Assembly (NCBI GenBank): GCA_022844475.1
Contig: JALHLR010000006.1
Location: forward strand, 46,669 to 110,668
DNA length: 64,000 nucleotides
Source of the DNA: Hyphomonadaceae bacterium
GTDB taxonomy: Bacteria > Pseudomonadota > Alphaproteobacteria > Caulobacterales > Hyphomonadaceae
Direction of reading: 5' to 3'
This document shows, piece after piece, positions 35,428 through 44,014 of the stretch. The stretch's first letter is position 1; each line of letters starts with the position of its first letter. Below the pieces are notes generated by a model. It did no database searches. It had not been told where the DNA came from and worked only from the letters and a program-made list of their open reading frames with translations. Made by a program: the position numbers and the translations under genes.

Positions 35428-38061
35428 ATGCGAACCGAAACGCCGCCCCCCGTAAAGCTTGCGGACTACCAGCCCTTCCCGTTCCGCATAGATGGCGTGC
35501 GGATGCTGTTCCGCCTGCACCCCTCCGAAACGCGCGTGGTGACGGAGCTCAGCGTGACGCAGACCGGCGCGAATGACACGCCGCTGCGACTCGATGGCGA
35601 GAAGCTGACGCTGAGATCCATCAAGCTGAACGGCATGGCGCTCGGCGTCGACGACTACATGGCCGACGAAGAAAGCCTGACCGTGTTCAGCCCCGGCAAT
35701 GCTTTCAGGCTCGAAATCGAAACCAGTATTTCTCCAGAGACAAATACCGAACTGTCCGGCCTCTATGTTTCCAGCGGCCGCTTCTGCACGCAGTGCGAGG
35801 CCGAAGGCTTCCGGCGCATCACCTACTATCCAGACCGACCAGACGTGCTCGCACCGTTCTTCGTGCGCATAGAAGCGGACAAGGCGAAGTACCCTTACCT
35901 GCTCTCCAACGGCAACCCGACTGCCAAGGGCGATCTCGAAGGCGGGCGTCACTTTGCGGAGTGGACAGATCCTCACCCCAAACCGTCCTACCTCTTTGCA
36001 CTGGTCGGCGGCGCGTTCGATGTGCTGGGTGATGACTTCACGACAATGTCCGGGAGGTCAGTGAAGCTCTCGATCTTCGTCGAGACGGGAGACGCGCCCC
36101 GCGCAGCATACGCCATGCGCTCGCTCAGGGAATCGATGAAGTGGGACGAGGAGGTGTTCGGCCGCGAGTATGACCTCGACGTGTTCCAGATCGTCGCCGT
36201 GCGCGACTTCAATTTCGGCGCGATGGAAAACAAGGGCCTCAACATCTTCAATTCGTCCTACGTGCTGGCCGACGGCAAGACGGCGACGGATGCCGATTTC
36301 GAAGCCATCGAGAGCATCGTGGCGCACGAGTACTTCCACAACTGGACCGGCAACCGCATCACCTGCCGCGACTGGTTCCAGCTGTGCCTGAAGGAAGGCC
36401 TCACGGTTTATCGCGACCAGGAGTTCACCAAGGCGATGCGCTCGCCGGCCGTGGCGCGGATCAAGGAAGTGATCCGTCTGCGCACGCGGCAGTTCCCCGA
36501 GGATGCGGGCCCGCTCGCCCATTCGGTTCGGCCGGACCAATACGCCAGGATCGACAACCTTTACACGGCCACAGTCTACGAGAAGGGCGCGGAGCTGATC
36601 CGCATGCTGCGCCTGATGATCGGCGACGCCGCTTTCTTCGCGGGCATGACCCAGTATTTCGACACGATGGACGGTACGGCCGCCACAATCGAAGACTTCA
36701 TCGCATCCTTCCAGCCACACACGCCACATGACCTTCAGGCCTTCTCGCGCTGGTACGCGCAGGCGGGCACGCCTTCTGTGAACGCCAAGGGAACGTACGA
36801 TGCAGCGACGAGGCAATATCGCCTGACCCTGACTCAGTCGGTTGCCCCGACGCCGGGTCAGCCGGAAAAGACGCCGGTACGCATGCCGATGCGCGTTGCG
36901 CTGTTCGACGACAACGGAGCCAAGCTCGAAACTCAGCTCGATGGCGGCGCAGCGTCACAAGACCACGTCGTTCTGCTCGAGAAGGCATCGAACACATTCT
37001 TGTTCTCGAACGTCGCCTCGCCCCCACGCCCGTCGCTCAATCGCGGCTTCTCGGCACCCGTACGTCTGTCGGATAACCTGTCCGAAGGCGACCGTGCGGC
37101 GCTGGCAGGCGTTGACGACGATCCGTTCGCGCAGTGGGAAGCGCTGCAGTCCATCGCGCGGCCGCTGATCCTCGATGCCGTGCGCGTCGGCAGCCATACG
37201 CCGGATCGCCAGCGGCTCGATGCATTCGTTGGGTCGCTGGGGAATTCCGTCCGGCGCGCTGCGCCTGCCGACCCGGCCTATGCCGCGCTGCTGCTCTACC
37301 TGCCGACGGTCGGCGAGCTAGTGATGGATGTGCGCGAGGCAGATCCCGGCGCAATCCATGAGATCCGGCTCGCCGTACGTGTCGCGATCGCTACGGCGCT
37401 GGAGCCGCTTCTGCTCGACGTGCTCGCGAAGGCTGAGCCGCCCACGTTCGATCCATCGGCTGCAGCCGCCGGACGGCGCGCCCTTCGCGCCTCGGCCCTG
37501 TCGTTGCTGTCCACGTTGGGCAATCAACACGAGATGCTGGTCACGCGGGCATATGAGGCGGCCTCAACGATGACTGAGTGTCTCGCCGCCCTGACGGCGC
37601 TGTCCAACATCGAAACAGCAGCGTTCGACAGAGCGCTTGCGAGCTTCGAAGCAAAATGGGCGGCGTCGCCGCTTGTTATGGACAAGTGGTTCGGCATCCA
37701 GGGCATGTCAGTACGGGCCGACCTCCGCGACCGGATGCAGAGGCTCATGGCCCGCACGGATTTCGACCTGCGCAATCCGAACCGCGTGCGAGCGCTGGCG
37801 GCCTCGTTCGCGATGAGCAATCCGGTGGCGTTCCACGCCGCCGATGGCTGGGGCTACCGCTTCCTTGCTGACCTGATCCTGAAGGTCGACCCATTGAACC
37901 CTGCCCTGTCCGCGCGGCTATCGACGGCGTTTGAGAGCTGGCGCTCGTTCAGCGCGGAGCGCCGCAAGCATGCGAATTCGGAACTCAAGAAGCTTTCCGA
38001 AGCCGGGCTGTCGCGCAACGCACTCGACATTGTCGGTCGCGCCCTCGCGGACCCCGTCTAA
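35428..38061 (+). CDS. pepN: Aminopeptidase N
   Basis: 877 residues from the ATG before RTETPPPVKLADY; a GTG seven codons upstream is also possible. M1-family zinc aminopeptidase, length close to E. coli PepN (870). The exopeptidase GAMEN motif is at 264-268. The zinc site HEYFH has His300, Glu301 and His304, with Glu323 (KEGLT) as third ligand after 18 residues. The C-terminal helical domain typical of PepN is complete. It trims N-terminal residues from cytoplasmic peptides. No partner genes are evident; the signalling module follows about 115 bases later on the same strand with its own motif. Confidence 0.96.
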   Translation: MRTETPPPVKLADYQPFPFRIDGVRMLFRLHPSETRVVTELSVTQTGANDTPLRLDGEKLTLRSIKLNGMALGVDDYMADEESLTVFSPGNAFRLEIETSISPETNTELSGLYVSSGRFCTQCEAEGFRRITYYPDRPDVLAPFFVRIEADKAKYPYLLSNGNPTAKGDLEGGRHFAEWTDPHPKPSYLFALVGGAFDVLGDDFTTMSGRSVKLSIFVETGDAPRAAYAMRSLRESMKWDEEVFGREYDLDVFQIVAVRDFNFGAMENKGLNIFNSSYVLADGKTATDADFEAIESIVAHEYFHNWTGNRITCRDWFQLCLKEGLTVYRDQEFTKAMRSPAVARIKEVIRLRTRQFPEDAGPLAHSVRPDQYARIDNLYTATVYEKGAELIRMLRLMIGDAAFFAGMTQYFDTMDGTAATIEDFIASFQPHTPHDLQAFSRWYAQAGTPSVNAKGTYDAATRQYRLTLTQSVAPTPGQPEKTPVRMPMRVALFDDNGAKLETQLDGGAASQDHVVLLEKASNTFLFSNVASPPRPSLNRGFSAPVRLSDNLSEGDRAALAGVDDDPFAQWEALQSIARPLILDAVRVGSHTPDRQRLDAFVGSLGNSVRRAAPADPAYAALLLYLPTVGELVMDVREADPGAIHEIRLAVRVAIATALEPLLLDVLAKAEPPTFDPSAAAAGRRALRASALSLLSTLGNQHEMLVTRAYEAASTMTECLAALTALSNIETAAFDRALASFEAKWAASPLVMDKWFGIQGMSVRADLRDRMQRLMARTDFDLRNPNRVRALAASFAMSNPVAFHAADGWGYRFLADLILKVDPLNPALSARLSTAFESWRSFSAERRKHANSELKKLSEAGLSRNALDIVGRALADPV

Positions 38062-38111
38062 GCCTCTGACGGGAATCGATTTTCTCAGAACAGAGTGCGT
38101 GCGGACTATCG

Positions 38112-38127
38112 TTAACCGATAGCTAAC
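38112..38127 (+). promoter_or_regulatory. CtrA-type half-consensus site before the PAS-EAL gene
   Basis: TTAA at 38112-38115, seven bases, then CTAAC at 38123-38127. This differs from the Caulobacter CtrA consensus TTAA-N7-TTAA in one base. It lies about 50 bases upstream of the EAL gene. A short stem (ctatcg/cgatag) overlaps it. Confidence 0.45.
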
Positions 38128-38175
38128 GCCCCGCGCCTAGCGTCGAGCTTGCCTTGATGCGACTGGCGGGCGGGA

Positions 38176-39303
38176 ATGTCGGCTACGACGGAAAACGGAA
38201 CCAGGTTTCGCGATTTCGCGTTTGCAGCGGCTGACCTCATGGTCGCGGCTGACGCGAGCGGTCGCATCATCGACGCCGAAGGCGACGCCACCCTGCTGTT
38301 TCATCCAACGGCCGACAGGCTCATCGGCCGCAATGCGATCGAGTTGATCAGCGGCGCCGAGGGCAGCCGGCTGCGCGAGGAACTCTGGGCGCTCGGGCCA
38401 GGCCGCCGCGTTTCGTGGGAAGACCCCTCGTCGATGGAAGGCGGACGGCGCATCGTTGTCCAGCGCAGCACGGCGTCCCCCAACAGTTTCAGTTTCACCA
38501 TCTCACGCATGCCCACCTCCACAAGGATCAGGGCGGAGCGCTCCGACGATATCCTCGCCGAGCGGTTCCGCGACGCGGTGATGAATGGCCGGCTTATGGC
38601 GGCAAGGCAGCCTGTCGTGGAAACCCGCACCGGCGCTCTGAGCCACTACGAGATCCTCGCGCGCTTCGCAGGCGAGGACTCGCCCGTCGGAATGATCATG
38701 GCAGCGGAGAAGAGCGGCCAGATCGCCCATCTCGACTACATAATGGTCAGCGCCGCCGCCGCGCAGCTGGAAGTGAAGACGGACCCAACCTACCGGCTTG
38801 CGGTGAATATTTCGGGAGAGTCGCTGCAGCGGCTCGACGTTATCCGCGAACTCTGCGCCGTGATCTCCGGCCACAAGTTCGAGCGCAGCCGGCTGATTAT
38901 CGAGGTCACGGAATCAGCCCACATCAGCGATATTGAGACGGCAGCGCGGGCGGTAAGCCTGCTGCGCAGCATCGGCTGCGGCGTATCGCTGGATGACTTC
39001 GGCGCAGGTTCGGCCTCTTTCGGCTACCTGCGCGCGCTCGATGTGGACGGGCTGAAATTTGACGGGAGCTTCCTGCAGGCGACTGAAACGAACAAGCGCG
39101 GACTCGCCCTGATGCGCAATGTAGCGCGCATGTGTGCAGAGCTGGGGATCAGCTCCGTCGGCGAGCGCATCGAAACGGAATCGGACCGCCGGCTGCTGAT
39201 CGAAGCGGGCGTTACCTACGCCCAGGGCTATCTGTATGGCCGTCCGATTATCGATGAGAGCTTTTTTGCGCGCGGGCCCCGGGCGCTCCGCAGCGCAGCG
39301 TAG
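38176..39303 (+). CDS. PAS-EAL cyclic-di-GMP phosphodiesterase
   Basis: 375 residues, cytoplasmic. An N-terminal PAS-like part (about 12-115) is followed by an EAL domain (about 125-365). The catalytic set is complete: Glu159 in ExLxR form (YEILARF), Asn211 (AVNISGESL), Glu243 (IIEVTES), Asp273/Asp274 (DDFGAGSASF), Lys294 (LKFDGSF), Glu330 and Glu333 (GERIET) and Gln350 (AQGYLYGRP). It should hydrolyse c-di-GMP to pGpG, with the PAS part sensing an input. A response regulator gene starts 10 bases after its stop, and a PleC/DivJ-like kinase gene follows. A CtrA-like site is upstream, so cell-cycle control is plausible. Confidence 0.9.
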   Translation: MSATTENGTRFRDFAFAAADLMVAADASGRIIDAEGDATLLFHPTADRLIGRNAIELISGAEGSRLREELWALGPGRRVSWEDPSSMEGGRRIVVQRSTASPNSFSFTISRMPTSTRIRAERSDDILAERFRDAVMNGRLMAARQPVVETRTGALSHYEILARFAGEDSPVGMIMAAEKSGQIAHLDYIMVSAAAAQLEVKTDPTYRLAVNISGESLQRLDVIRELCAVISGHKFERSRLIIEVTESAHISDIETAARAVSLLRSIGCGVSLDDFGAGSASFGYLRALDVDGLKFDGSFLQATETNKRGLALMRNVARMCAELGISSVGERIETESDRRLLIEAGVTYAQGYLYGRPIIDESFFARGPRALRSAA

Positions 39304-39313
39304 GCGCGGGCGC

Positions 39314-39823
39314 ATGGAACCGTCTCTTGCCAAACTCAAGGTCCTGGTGGTCGACGACAACCAGCACATGACCAGCATCGTGAAGACGATCCTGCGCAGC
39401 TTCGAAGTCAAGGATCCGTTCGAAGCGCACAACGCAGATGACGCGCTCGACCTGTTGCGGTCGCAACCCGTCGACCTGATCGTCCTCGACTACGCGATGG
39501 ACCTTGTCGACGGGTGTCAGTTGACGCGGATTATCCGAACCGGGACCGACAGCTCCCACACCTTTGCGCCGATCATCATGCTGACCGCCTATGCCGAGCG
39601 GTCCAAGGTGGAAGCCGCGCGCGACGCGGGGGTCACCGAGTTCTGCGCCAAGCCCGTGACCGCCACTGAACTCTACAGGAAAGTCTGCGCCGTGATAAAC
39701 GCGCCCCGCTCGTTCATTCGGACACCGATCTATTTCGGACCCGACCGCAGGCGGCGCAACAACGACAGCTATGGCGGCAAAGAACGCCGCGAAAGCCTGT
39801 TCGGCCCTCGCGCGGCAGCCTAA
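39314..39823 (+). CDS. Single-domain response regulator with basic tail
   Basis: 169 residues from the ATG 10 bases after the EAL gene. The receiver domain (about 8-125) has the acidic pair Asp14/Asp15, phospho-acceptor Asp59 (IVLDYAMDLVDG), the Thr in IIMLTAYAER and the Lys in FCAKPVTATEL. No output domain follows, only a tail ending FGPDRRRRNNDSYGGKERRE, a pattern shared by a group of alphaproteobacterial single-domain receivers. These usually act by protein contact, as phosphate carriers or adaptors. Its place between a phosphodiesterase and a kinase suggests it connects the two. Confidence 0.88.
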   Translation: MEPSLAKLKVLVVDDNQHMTSIVKTILRSFEVKDPFEAHNADDALDLLRSQPVDLIVLDYAMDLVDGCQLTRIIRTGTDSSHTFAPIIMLTAYAERSKVEAARDAGVTEFCAKPVTATELYRKVCAVINAPRSFIRTPIYFGPDRRRRNNDSYGGKERRESLFGPRAAA

Positions 39824-39870
39824 AATCAGGGCGTGCGCTCCCCTGCGGCGTAGCGCCTGATGGCTCACAG

Positions 39871-39886
39871 TTAATCTCACGTTAAC
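39871..39886 (+). promoter_or_regulatory. CtrA-type binding site before the PleC/DivJ-like kinase
   Basis: TTAA (39871-39874), seven bases (tctcacg), TTAAC (39882-39886): an exact match to the full Caulobacter CtrA consensus, 30 bases ahead of the kinase start. A matching motif nearby at the EAL gene makes chance less likely. Binding was not tested here. Confidence 0.65.
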
Positions 39887-39915
39887 CCTTTCGCAGCGTT
39901 TCGACTCCAGAACTG

Positions 39916-42246
39916 GTGAGTCGGAATATTCGGGGGCTGAAGGTGGCGACTAAGCCCAGGCTGGGCATCAAGGCGCGGGTTTCCGCGCCGCCGACCAAAC
40001 CGCGCAGCGCGGTTCCCCTCGGCATGCTCAGCCTGCTGATGCTGGCGTTTGGCGGGTCGCTGGCGCTGAAGGCGTTTGAAGAACGCCAGTTCGCCGACAG
40101 CGCCATCCTGGCGCAGCAAGCGCGAGAAGCAGAAGCCCTATCCGGCCATGTCCGCGCCGACCTGATTGCTTCCCGCGCCCGCATGGAGGGACTTCTGCTT
40201 TCGGGCGCCTCTCTGGAGGCCATTCGCCGCGGGATGAAGTTCGAAGCCGTTGCGGAGCGCGCGCCGCCAACGGGCGGATGGGCGCAACTGACGGACACGG
40301 GCAGCGTGCGCGTGTTCGCAACGGACTCACAGGGCCGCTGGGTGTCCGGGCTCCGTACAAAGGAATCGATCGTCCCCGAAGCGCTCGCTGGGCGGACCTT
40401 CCATCTGGCTCCGGCGGACGGCATCCCGGTGGAGTCGCGTTTCGAAACCGTCGACCTGGAACGCTCGGCGGTCGCCTGTGCTCCGGTGGAGGGCGCCGGC
40501 ATCAGCGCTTGCGTCTTCCGGCCAGCACCGTTGTTCGGCGTGGGCGACCTCAATCGGCTGATGATCTACGGCTTGCTTCTCACGGCCCCCTTGCTGGCCG
40601 TATTCGGACTGGTCAGCGTGATCCGGCGCGTGGAACGCGAGAAGCAGGAGGCTGAAGCACGGCTTGCTAGGACCGCGACGCGATCAGAAGCAGATGAATG
40701 GCGCAGCTTCGAAGTCAGTGGCGTCTTCGGCCTGTGGCGCTGGGACCCCGCAACACACTTGCTGACGATCGGACCAGAAGTTTGCGCGCTGCTCGGCGCC
40801 AACCATGACGGTGCGATGACGCTGGATGAGTTTGTCTCGGTGGTGAACGAGGATGCGCGCCGCCGTGTTCGCGACGCGCTCGAAACCCCCGGCGGCGGCC
40901 GGCAGGTCAGCGTGTCCTTTCAGGGCGTCGGCCGTGCATCCGGTCGCCACTTCGAACTCATGGGAGGCGTCGCGGATGGTGTATTCTCCGGCGCCATTCT
41001 CAATGTGACTGACCGGGTGCAGGCCCATCTGATATCGCGGCGTGCCGAGGCGCTCGCGCGCACGGCGCTCGACGCGCACCCTGGCCCATTCGCTCTTTGG
41101 GACAGCCGGAAGCGGCTGACGCACTGGAATGCCGCCTTTGCGCGCGTTTTCAACCTCGACAAGGACGTCGCGCAGACCGGAGCATCCTACGACCTCGTTA
41201 TGGCCGAGCTGGCGAAGTTCGTGCGCGTGGAGAGGCCGCTGGGCGATGACGCAAATGCGCGGGAGATGCTTCTGCTATCGGACACCTGGATCCGGCTCGT
41301 CGATCGCCGGACATCATCTGACGGCCTGATCACCGTAGGCGTCGATATAAGCACCCTGAAGCGTCAGGAAGCCAACCTGCAGCGCAGCGAACGCCGCCTG
41401 CGTTCCATGGTGGAAGAATTGCAGCGCACAAAGGGACAGGCGCAGGAACTTGCCGAGAAGTATTCCGAAGCCAAGGCCCGCGCCGAGCGCGCCAGCCAGG
41501 CCAAGGGGGCGTTCCTCGGCAATATGGGCCACGAACTGCGCACGCCCCTCAACCACATCAATGGCTTCGCCGAGATGATGGCCAACGAAATCTACGGGCC
41601 GCTCGGCAGCGAGCGCTACAAGGAATACGCCGAAGTCATCATGCAGGCAGCCAAACATCTTGAGGAGATGATCAACGACATCCTCGACATGTCGAAGTTC
41701 GAGGCTGGCAAGATGCGGCTGTCAGCGGCGCGGATCGATCCGGTCGATGCTGTCGATGGCGCGGTGAAGCTCTCGCGGCGACGGGCGGCGGATCGCGAAG
41801 TGGCGCTGATATTCGATCCGGATGACGACGTGCCTGACATCACCGGCGACCATCGCGCCATCAAGCAGATGACGTTCAACCTGATCACCAACTCTATCAA
41901 GTTCACCGATCCCGGCGGCGAAATTCGCGTCACCGTGACCGAGGAGCACGGCTGGATCGCGATCCGCGTGAAGGATAACGGGATCGGCATCTCACCCGAA
42001 GACCTGCCCCGTCTGGCGCAGCCCTTTGAGCAGGTCAACTCCCCCGAAGCCAAGGAACGGAACATCCGCGGCACGGGGCTCGGTCTCGCGCTCACCAAAT
42101 CATTCGCCGAGATGCATGGCGGCCGGATGCTGATCGAGAGCGAGCTCGGCAAAGGAACCCAGGTCTCGATTTTCCTGCCGATCGCCAAGGCATCACCGGC
42201 CGCTGACGCCGCACCCGCACGCGCAAAAAGCCACGAGACGGCCTGA
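39916..42246 (+). CDS. PAS-containing histidine kinase, PleC/DivJ-like
   Basis: 776 residues from a GTG start; another GTG at 39943 is possible. Two membrane helices (about 33-53 and 213-236) flank a periplasmic part of about 160 residues. Two PAS-like domains follow, roughly 260-370 and 380-480, then a coiled-coil linker. The HisKA box is NMGHELRTPLNHINGFAEMM with His539; YGPLGSERYKEYAEVIM and ILDMSKFEAGKM match the PleC/DivJ group. The ATPase has NLITNSIKFTDPGG, DNGIGISPED and GTGLGLALTKSFAEMHGG. There is no receiver domain. The upstream single-domain regulator is a natural partner. A CtrA-type site precedes it. Confidence 0.92.
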   Translation: MSRNIRGLKVATKPRLGIKARVSAPPTKPRSAVPLGMLSLLMLAFGGSLALKAFEERQFADSAILAQQAREAEALSGHVRADLIASRARMEGLLLSGASLEAIRRGMKFEAVAERAPPTGGWAQLTDTGSVRVFATDSQGRWVSGLRTKESIVPEALAGRTFHLAPADGIPVESRFETVDLERSAVACAPVEGAGISACVFRPAPLFGVGDLNRLMIYGLLLTAPLLAVFGLVSVIRRVEREKQEAEARLARTATRSEADEWRSFEVSGVFGLWRWDPATHLLTIGPEVCALLGANHDGAMTLDEFVSVVNEDARRRVRDALETPGGGRQVSVSFQGVGRASGRHFELMGGVADGVFSGAILNVTDRVQAHLISRRAEALARTALDAHPGPFALWDSRKRLTHWNAAFARVFNLDKDVAQTGASYDLVMAELAKFVRVERPLGDDANAREMLLLSDTWIRLVDRRTSSDGLITVGVDISTLKRQEANLQRSERRLRSMVEELQRTKGQAQELAEKYSEAKARAERASQAKGAFLGNMGHELRTPLNHINGFAEMMANEIYGPLGSERYKEYAEVIMQAAKHLEEMINDILDMSKFEAGKMRLSAARIDPVDAVDGAVKLSRRRAADREVALIFDPDDDVPDITGDHRAIKQMTFNLITNSIKFTDPGGEIRVTVTEEHGWIAIRVKDNGIGISPEDLPRLAQPFEQVNSPEAKERNIRGTGLGLALTKSFAEMHGGRMLIESELGKGTQVSIFLPIAKASPAADAAPARAKSHETA

Positions 42247-42257
42247 ACCGCAGCAAG

Positions 42258-42821
42258 TCAGTTGGATCGAGGTGCCGCGCCAGGCGGCTTTGGTGGTAAG
42301 GCTGCCGAGCCTTCAGCAGGCGCGCCAACCCTTGGCTTCTGATCGTCGGCGCGCTGCATGCGCGCATTGAACGGGGTCAACAGCCCAACGGCGGCCGTTG
42401 CGCGCGCTTCACGCGGCATCTTACCGAGATGGCTGATCAGGACGTCTTCGGCCGTCTGCTGCAACCGATTTTCGCGCAGCTGAAAGAGCGCGACGGCGTC
42501 ACGCAGCTTCGTCTCATCGAACGGTTCCTCGAAAGCTGCGTCGTAGACCCGCCTGCCGGCATCGCTGAGACGCTTGCGCTCGTCGTTCATTGCAATCCAG
42601 CGTTCGCGCAGCTCCTGACGAAGCACGGTGCGATCACCTTCCGGCAGCTGCTTCCAGGCCGCGTTCACAACGTCCGATGTCGGGCCGTACCGCTCGAGCT
42701 GCATCTGGACGGTAGGCTCGCCAGGCTGCGGCGGACTGAGCAACCGGCCCACGACGACGCCGATCAGCACAGCGTTCGTAACGAGAGACACAACCAGGAC
42801 GATGGAGACCTTGGACATCAT
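42258..42821 (-). CDS. Spy/CpxP-like periplasmic metal-sensor protein
   Basis: 187 residues. One N-terminal helix (VSIVLVVSLVTNAVLIGVVV) anchors it, with the rest in the periplasm. The body is helical and highly charged (LPEGDRTVLRQELRERWIAM, FDETKLRDAVALFQLRENRL) as in the heavy-metal sensor/CpxP-Spy family, which binds metals or acts as a chaperone. The C-terminus is Pro/Ala-rich. It follows a membrane protein gene by six bases and a sigma factor gene upstream, a trio often seen in alphaproteobacteria as sigma factor plus its membrane regulators. Confidence 0.8.
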   Translation of the reverse strand: MMSKVSIVLVVSLVTNAVLIGVVVGRLLSPPQPGEPTVQMQLERYGPTSDVVNAAWKQLPEGDRTVLRQELRERWIAMNDERKRLSDAGRRVYDAAFEEPFDETKLRDAVALFQLRENRLQQTAEDVLISHLGKMPREARATAAVGLLTPFNARMQRADDQKPRVGAPAEGSAALPPKPPGAAPRSN

Positions 42822-42827
42822 CGGCGA

Positions 42828-43274
42828 TCAGTGTCCGCCGTCATTCATGGCCGTCAGGTACATCGATCCGCCGCCACTGCTCGAGATCGTAAGCATGCTC
42901 GCATAGTCGGTTTCCGCACGCCGCGGCGGCTCGCCGGCATAGCCAACGGCAACTCCCAGCGCGAGCGAGGCAGCAAGTGCTCCTCCCGTCGCCCATTTGG
43001 GCAGTGACCAGAGGCTTAGGCCCGGCGACGCACCAACCAGCGACCGGCGCGCAGGAGCGGTTGACAGGATCTGGGTCTCCAGCGCGATCGACGCCGGGCC
43101 GTCCTTTTCCAGCGCCAGAAGATGATCGAACGTACGCTCGCTTTCCCAGATATCCTTGATTCGGTGAGGCGCGATCTCGAGGAAAGCGGCGGCTGAGCCG
43201 CGATCCTCCTCCGGCCAGCGGACGAGGTCCGCGCCATAGACGCCCAGCAACTCCACGAAACGCGCTTCGTTCAT
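42828..43274 (-). CDS. Membrane protein downstream of ECF sigma, possible anti-sigma factor
   Basis: 148 residues. The N-terminal ~85 residues are soluble (ARFVELLGVYGADLVRWPEE, RTFDHLLALEKDG), then one membrane helix (KWATGGALAASLALGVAVGY) and a short tail toward the periplasm. This cytoplasm-helix-periplasm layout fits an anti-sigma or regulatory partner. It lies seven bases after the sigma gene and six before the Spy-like gene. No zinc-binding HxxxCxxC motif is present, so it is not a ZAS-type anti-sigma. The role is inferred from position. Confidence 0.7.
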   Translation of the reverse strand: MNEARFVELLGVYGADLVRWPEEDRGSAAAFLEIAPHRIKDIWESERTFDHLLALEKDGPASIALETQILSTAPARRSLVGASPGLSLWSLPKWATGGALAASLALGVAVGYAGEPPRRAETDYASMLTISSSGGGSMYLTAMNDGGH

Positions 43275-43281
43275 CTCAACC

Positions 43282-43848
43282 TCAACCCGTTTCCAGCCCG
43301 CTGAGCAGGTCCGCCCGTTCGGCCGCGAGGGCCGATTTCAGCGTCCGCCGCGCCCGCGACAGCAGGCTCTCAAGAGCATCAACGCTGACGCCGAGGATTT
43401 CCGCCGCTTCAATGTTTGTCCTGTCCTGATAGTAACACAGGACCAAGGCCGCCCTCTGCCGCTCAGGCAGTTTCTGCAAGGCGTCCCGCACGCGCTCGCG
43501 CCGTTGGCGTTCATCCAGCGCGCGCGTGGCGGATGCCCGGCCATCCACGGTATCGGGCGGTACATCGCCCGCATTGCGGCCGACACGGCGCAACCGGTCG
43601 AGGCAGAGGTTCATTGCCACGCGGTGCATCCATGTCTCGAACTTGGCAGCGCCAGGCTTCCACGCGGCTGCATGCTTCCAGACGCGGAGGAACACCTCCT
43701 GCGCGACATCCTCGGCTTCGGAGGCGTCGCCCAGCATGCGGCGGGCAAGGCCGACCATGCGTGGGAGATGGCGACGAACGATCTCGGCCGCCGCGCGTCT
43801 GTCGCCGGCGCCAACACGTCGAACGAGGTCCTCGTCTGGGTCCCGCAT
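43282..43848 (-). CDS. ECF-type RNA polymerase sigma factor
   Basis: 188 residues from the ATG at MRDPDEDLVRRVGAGDRRAA, the usual ECF opening; in-frame ATGs at 43932 and 43956 add 28-36 residues of unlike sequence. Region 2 spans about 20-85 with RMLGDASEAEDVAQEVFLRV and FETWMHRVAMNLCLDRLRR. Region 4 lies in the C-terminal 70 residues with LQKLPERQRAALVLCYYQDR and AAEILGVSVDALESLLSRAR. It is followed by a membrane protein and a Spy-like protein in one operon, a set that suggests response to metal or envelope stress. The own-promoter motif was not identified. Confidence 0.93.
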   Translation of the reverse strand: MRDPDEDLVRRVGAGDRRAAAEIVRRHLPRMVGLARRMLGDASEAEDVAQEVFLRVWKHAAAWKPGAAKFETWMHRVAMNLCLDRLRRVGRNAGDVPPDTVDGRASATRALDERQRRERVRDALQKLPERQRAALVLCYYQDRTNIEAAEILGVSVDALESLLSRARRTLKSALAAERADLLSGLETG

Positions 43849-44014
43849 GGCCTGAAAGCCAACTCCGCGCAGCGGCGCGCCGTGACGCACGGCAGAATGG
43901 TCTGCAAGTAATCCGCTCTCCACCTTATGCATCGTGCGCCCGCGTTTGCCGAGCATTTCCTGCTCACGGCAACGTCAACGATCGCACCTGCACCAAGTCA
44001 TGTTCAGCCTGTCT

